Assembly: GCA_019359015.1 (NCBI GenBank) | Contig: JAHHID010000004.1 | Location: 102,764-166,763 of the forward strand | Source: Spirirestis rafaelensis WJT71-NPBG6 | Lineage (GTDB): Bacteria; Cyanobacteriota; Cyanobacteriia; Cyanobacteriales; Nostocaceae | Direction: 5' to 3' | DNA: 64,000 bases | Shown here: one piece after another, positions 61,778 to 64,000 of the stretch | How positions within the stretch are numbered: position 1 is the stretch's first letter | Layout of the letters: every line of letters starts with the position of its first letter | Position numbers and translations under genes: made by a program | Notes under the pieces: model-generated | Databases searched by the model: none | What the model saw: only the letters and a program-made list of their open reading frames with translations | What the model was told of the DNA's origin: nothing

Positions 61778-62653
61778 TTACCTTTTATTTCTGGTTGGCG
61801 ATGTAGTAGAATTTCCTCCTGGGACAGTTAAATCCAGCTTGAATGGTAGTTTACTTTTGTCGTTATCTTCACCCCAGACCAACTCACCACTGAGTTGATA
61901 TGTGCCAGGAGAAAGAGCTAATTCATCTTTCTTAGATTGATTTAAAATTAAATTGCGATCGCCATCAGGCACAATACCTGTATCTAGTGCTTCTCCTGTT
62001 TTGACAACCGTTCCACCTTGTTTGAGCGTCCACTTAATATATGGGTAAGCAGATGCTTTACCAGTGTTGCGGACTAATATTTGTATCTTCTTGGCTTCTG
62101 CATTCCATCTAGCGCTATCTACCGTCAAATTAGGACGGACATCTCCCTTACGGACAAAGAAAGCACTACCAACACGAGTGATGATGATAGTTTTATTACC
62201 ATTGGCATCGGTGACACTATTCTGCTTCAAAGGTTCGGTGAAAATCATTGTGCGATATTCACCAGCCGGCAAACTGGGAGCCAAACGAGCGTTGAGACGT
62301 ACTCTTCTAGTTGTTCCTGGTGGGACAACAAGTTCACGCGGCGAAAATTGCAGATATGGTCTTAAATCAGAAGGGCTAGAAGGTAAAGTTTCAAATCCCT
62401 TATCTCGATTGTATGTAAAAGATTCAGCGTAGACGCGGGCACGAAAGGTTTCGTTACTAGTATTTGTGATATTAATAATGCCTTGAGCCTGTCCGCGATT
62501 AGTTTTTACTTCAATTTTCATCGGCGAGAGACTGACTTGTGCTTGACTTGCACCTGCCCAAAGTAAAGCCGCAGATAATGCCCAAGTACTAAAACGCAAA
62601 GCACCACGAACAGGTGCGGAAATAACTTCCACCTTTTGAGTTGAAAACAACAT
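61778..62653 (-). CDS. PapD-like pilus assembly chaperone
   Basis: A 291-residue periplasmic chaperone that would cap pilin subunits before the usher. Signal sequence at about 17-39 (STWALSAALLWAGASQAQ). The first Ig-like domain has MKIEVKTNRGQAQGIINITN, then RARVYAESFTYN and the conserved LQFSPRELVVPPGTTRRVRL of fimbrial chaperones (about 101-120). EYRTMIFTEPLKQ follows. The second domain begins near 170 (RPNLTVDSARWNAEAKKIQI). It is longer than PapD (about 225 residues) owing to extra loops. A short basic tail ends the protein. Confidence 0.8.
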   Translation of the reverse strand: MLFSTQKVEVISAPVRGALRFSTWALSAALLWAGASQAQVSLSPMKIEVKTNRGQAQGIINITNTSNETFRARVYAESFTYNRDKGFETLPSSPSDLRPYLQFSPRELVVPPGTTRRVRLNARLAPSLPAGEYRTMIFTEPLKQNSVTDANGNKTIIITRVGSAFFVRKGDVRPNLTVDSARWNAEAKKIQILVRNTGKASAYPYIKWTLKQGGTVVKTGEALDTGIVPDGDRNLILNQSKKDELALSPGTYQLSGELVWGEDNDKSKLPFKLDLTVPGGNSTTSPTRNKR

Positions 62654-62800
62654 TTTAATTTTATTCTCCTAGCATTTAAAGCTTATAAAAGCCTGCTTGT
62701 TTAATTGTTAATATGGGGCTTTTAATCTTCCATAACCCGCCAGAGACTTAAAGTCTCTGGCTCATATTATGTCCGCTTGATTACTTATTAAACCCGGAGA

Positions 62801-62867
62801 ACCCCACCCCGCCAAAGCTGTGCTTTGTCTCCCCTCCCCGCCTGCGGGGAGGGGTTGGGGGTGGGGT
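62801..62867. repeat. ACCCCACCCC...GGGGTGGGGT palindromic element
   Basis: Long interrupted palindrome with an inner CCCCTCCCCGC/GCGGGGAGGGG stem and a CCAAAGCTGTGCTTTGTC left part. Same family as 54047-54112 and 63352-63417. Confidence 0.65.
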
Positions 62868-63351
62868 CCTTTTATTATGGGTAATTTGGCGAACATGATA
62901 TCATAGCGAAAATCCGTTTCAACGGACTGAATTTAATTTTTAGTCGGTTTAAACCGACTTTTGCTATTAGCCCGGAAATTAATTTCCGGGCGGGTATGGT
63001 CAAGAATGAAATAGCCTTGGTTCAGAAATTTGAATGTGGATTATAGCAGGTTTATTTTCTTGCACGCAAATTTGTATTATTTGGTAGATGATACTCAATC
63101 ATCAAAAATTGGCAATTAATAATAGAGTAGTTATGAATTAAGGCTTAGGGATATCAAGTCTTAATTTACAACTTCTCAATTACTAATTAGTCGTTAACAG
63201 TGATTCTGTTTTAGCAGTATTCTTAGTAAGTGATAACCGTAGAATCTACAGTATTTCCCTGAGCTGATATTAAGTTCAGTTGAATACTCGTTATTTTCAC
63301 CGAACCCCTCCCGCGTTTGAGTTATTTGCTAAATTACCCGCAATATAAACA

Positions 63352-63417
63352 CCTCACCCCTAACCCCTCTCGTTAGTAAGGAGAGGGGAAATAAAGCACA
63401 GCTTTATTGGGGTGAGG
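63352..63417. repeat. CCTCACCCC...GGGGTGAGG palindromic element
   Basis: Inverted orientation copy of the 54047-54112 element: CCTAACCCCTCTC, GGAGAGGGG, then AAAGCACAGCTTTATTGGGG. Noncoding. Confidence 0.65.
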
Positions 63418-63656
63418 TTTTATCGGAATAATGGTAAATTAACTAGACAAGATATGATTATTATGGGGTGCAACTTGTGCCCTAAAAATGAAAAGGACGG
63501 GTGAGACACCCATCCTACAAAAATATAAATTTGATATGGCAAATATCGCCTATGACAAAATACCTCTCTTCGCTGACGAGGAGAGGTAAGACTCAGGGTA
63601 GTTTGAGGCTTTTTTGTAGGTTGGGTTGATAACAAAACCCAACCTACGAAACTTTA

Positions 63657-63878
63657 TTATCGATCAACATCAGCGCCGGAAGTAGCACCGGGAGTAGCGG
63701 TGACTACAACGGTGTAGTTGTAAGAACCAGAAGCTAGTGTAGCATTAGCAGTGCTTGGAGTTGCTTCCATAATTACAGCAGCATCTCCATTCTCACTATT
63801 GTCTGTTGCCAAAGTAATTGGAGTTTCCCCAGAATTAACGGAGTTACTTTTAACAGTAGTAATTTTTGCTGTATTATA
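63657..63878 (-). pseudogene. 3' fragment of a pilin-like secreted protein gene, cut by an IS element
   Basis: The minus-strand frame reads NTAKITTVKSNSVNSGET, NSENGDAAVIMEATPS and ASGSYNYTVVVTATPG, stopping at 63657 after GADVDR. The SGSYNYTVVVTA end matches the two pilin-like proteins at 52436 and 52939. Upstream the frame meets a TGA at 63879 where IS sequence begins, so the signal peptide and N-terminal half are missing from the gene at this site. Confidence 0.75.
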
Positions 63879-64000
63879 TCAAATCCGGTTGATTGCACAT
63901 AGTATAATCGTCTAAGTGGATTAGATTACGAAGTATATGCCAAGACGCATTTCCATAGAACCTCATCTAAGTATTGACGAACTAGAAAATTGTTATCGCC
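63879..64000 (+). mobile_element. left end of an IS630-type insertion sequence (partial)
   Basis: Begins at about 63879 (TCAAATCCGGTTGATTGCAC) next to TA dinucleotides, the usual IS630 target. The element runs off the window. Inferred from the transposase start and from the abrupt break in the pilin-like gene. Confidence 0.65.
63937..64000 (+). CDS. IS630-family transposase, N-terminal fragment
   Basis: The ATG at 63937 opens MPRRISIEPHLSIDELENCY, cut by the window end. The pattern matches the helix-turn-helix start of IS630-type transposases in cyanobacteria as I remember them. Only 21 codons are visible, so completeness cannot be judged. Confidence 0.6.
   Translation, partial: MPRRISIEPHLSIDELENCYR

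Larger units (their letters stand above)
62654..63656. other. 1-kb repeat-rich region upstream of the chaperone gene
   Basis: No supported gene. It contains the hairpin GCCAGAGACTTAAAGTCTCTGGC (62739-62761), the palindrome at 62801-62867, AGTCGGTTTAAACCGACT and CCCGGAAATTAATTTCCGGG hairpins (62941-62990), the palindrome at 63352-63417, and GTAGGTTGGGTT/AACCCAACCTAC (63616-63647). A 71-codon minus-strand frame at 63420-63635 consists mostly of these repeats and is rejected. Confidence 0.5.

Noticed and set aside
63420..63635. 71-codon minus-strand frame near the window end
   Set aside because: Made of dispersed palindromes (GTAGGTTGGG and GGTGAGACACCC types), not protein-like.
1..64000. tRNA or rRNA genes
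   Set aside because: I scanned spacers for T-loop and anticodon-arm patterns by eye and found none convincing; a tRNAscan run would be decisive.

Overview
The window is a piece of a cyanobacterial chromosome, most likely from a filamentous, heterocyst-forming (Nostocales-type) species. Evidence: the octamer GCGATCGC (HIP1) recurs throughout; psbH and psbN lie in their usual divergent arrangement; there are an AcsF cyclase and a plant-type NdbB dehydrogenase; and short heptameric repeats (TAGTCCC, GGAGTCA, GTTAGTG types) fill the spacers, as is known for heterocystous cyanobacteria. Most genes are chromosomal housekeeping genes in small, mixed-strand groups. Eroded genes and small mobile repeats are scattered among them.

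Layout. 1-8.9 kb: DUF1995 protein, cysteine desulfurase, a PLD-type lipoprotein, an AAC(6')-like acetyltransferase, NdbB, a HAD protein, MoeA and QueE; queE lies between perfect 48-bp inverted repeats. 9.6-12.8 kb: RDD protein, rpmG-rpsR, RNB exoribonuclease. 12.9-15.8 kb is a graveyard: an internally deleted LeuA-like gene, an RNA-binding-protein tail upstream of rpsU, and two fragments of a D-glutamate cyclase locus. 15.9-22.2 kb: CysQ-like phosphatase, PfkB kinase, RsmI, a second rpsU, pth-tatA, psbH/psbN. 22.3-34.8 kb: GH38 mannosidase, MurF, TerB-like, DUF1868, HolA, DUF4168 and LuxR-type genes. 35-39 kb: a large membrane histidine kinase translationally coupled to a receiver protein. 40-49.8 kb: a squalene/phytoene synthase-like gene, a broken TipAS gene next to a tipA-like MerR-type promoter, MltA, a solitary HsdR-N protein, AcsF, a TM2 protein. 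50-52.2 kb: threonine synthase between two ThiS/MoaD-type carriers.

52.4-64 kb is the most distinctive part: a chaperone-usher-like locus. It has two small secreted pilin-like proteins, a large DUF4347/lamin-tail/RTX protein on the opposite strand, an usher-like outer-membrane protein, a PapD-like chaperone, and a third pilin-like gene cut by an IS630-type element whose transposase runs off the window end. The RTX protein has an in-frame stop inside its RTX repeats.

A theme runs through the window: repeats normally found between genes also occur inside coding regions without breaking frame. The mannosidase and the histidine kinase share a near-identical repeat-derived Pro/Ser-rich insert, and the usher carries two palindrome-derived inserts. 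Complementary heptamer arrays lie between several convergent gene pairs and could act as two-way terminators. All functional statements rest on reading the translations; no search was run.
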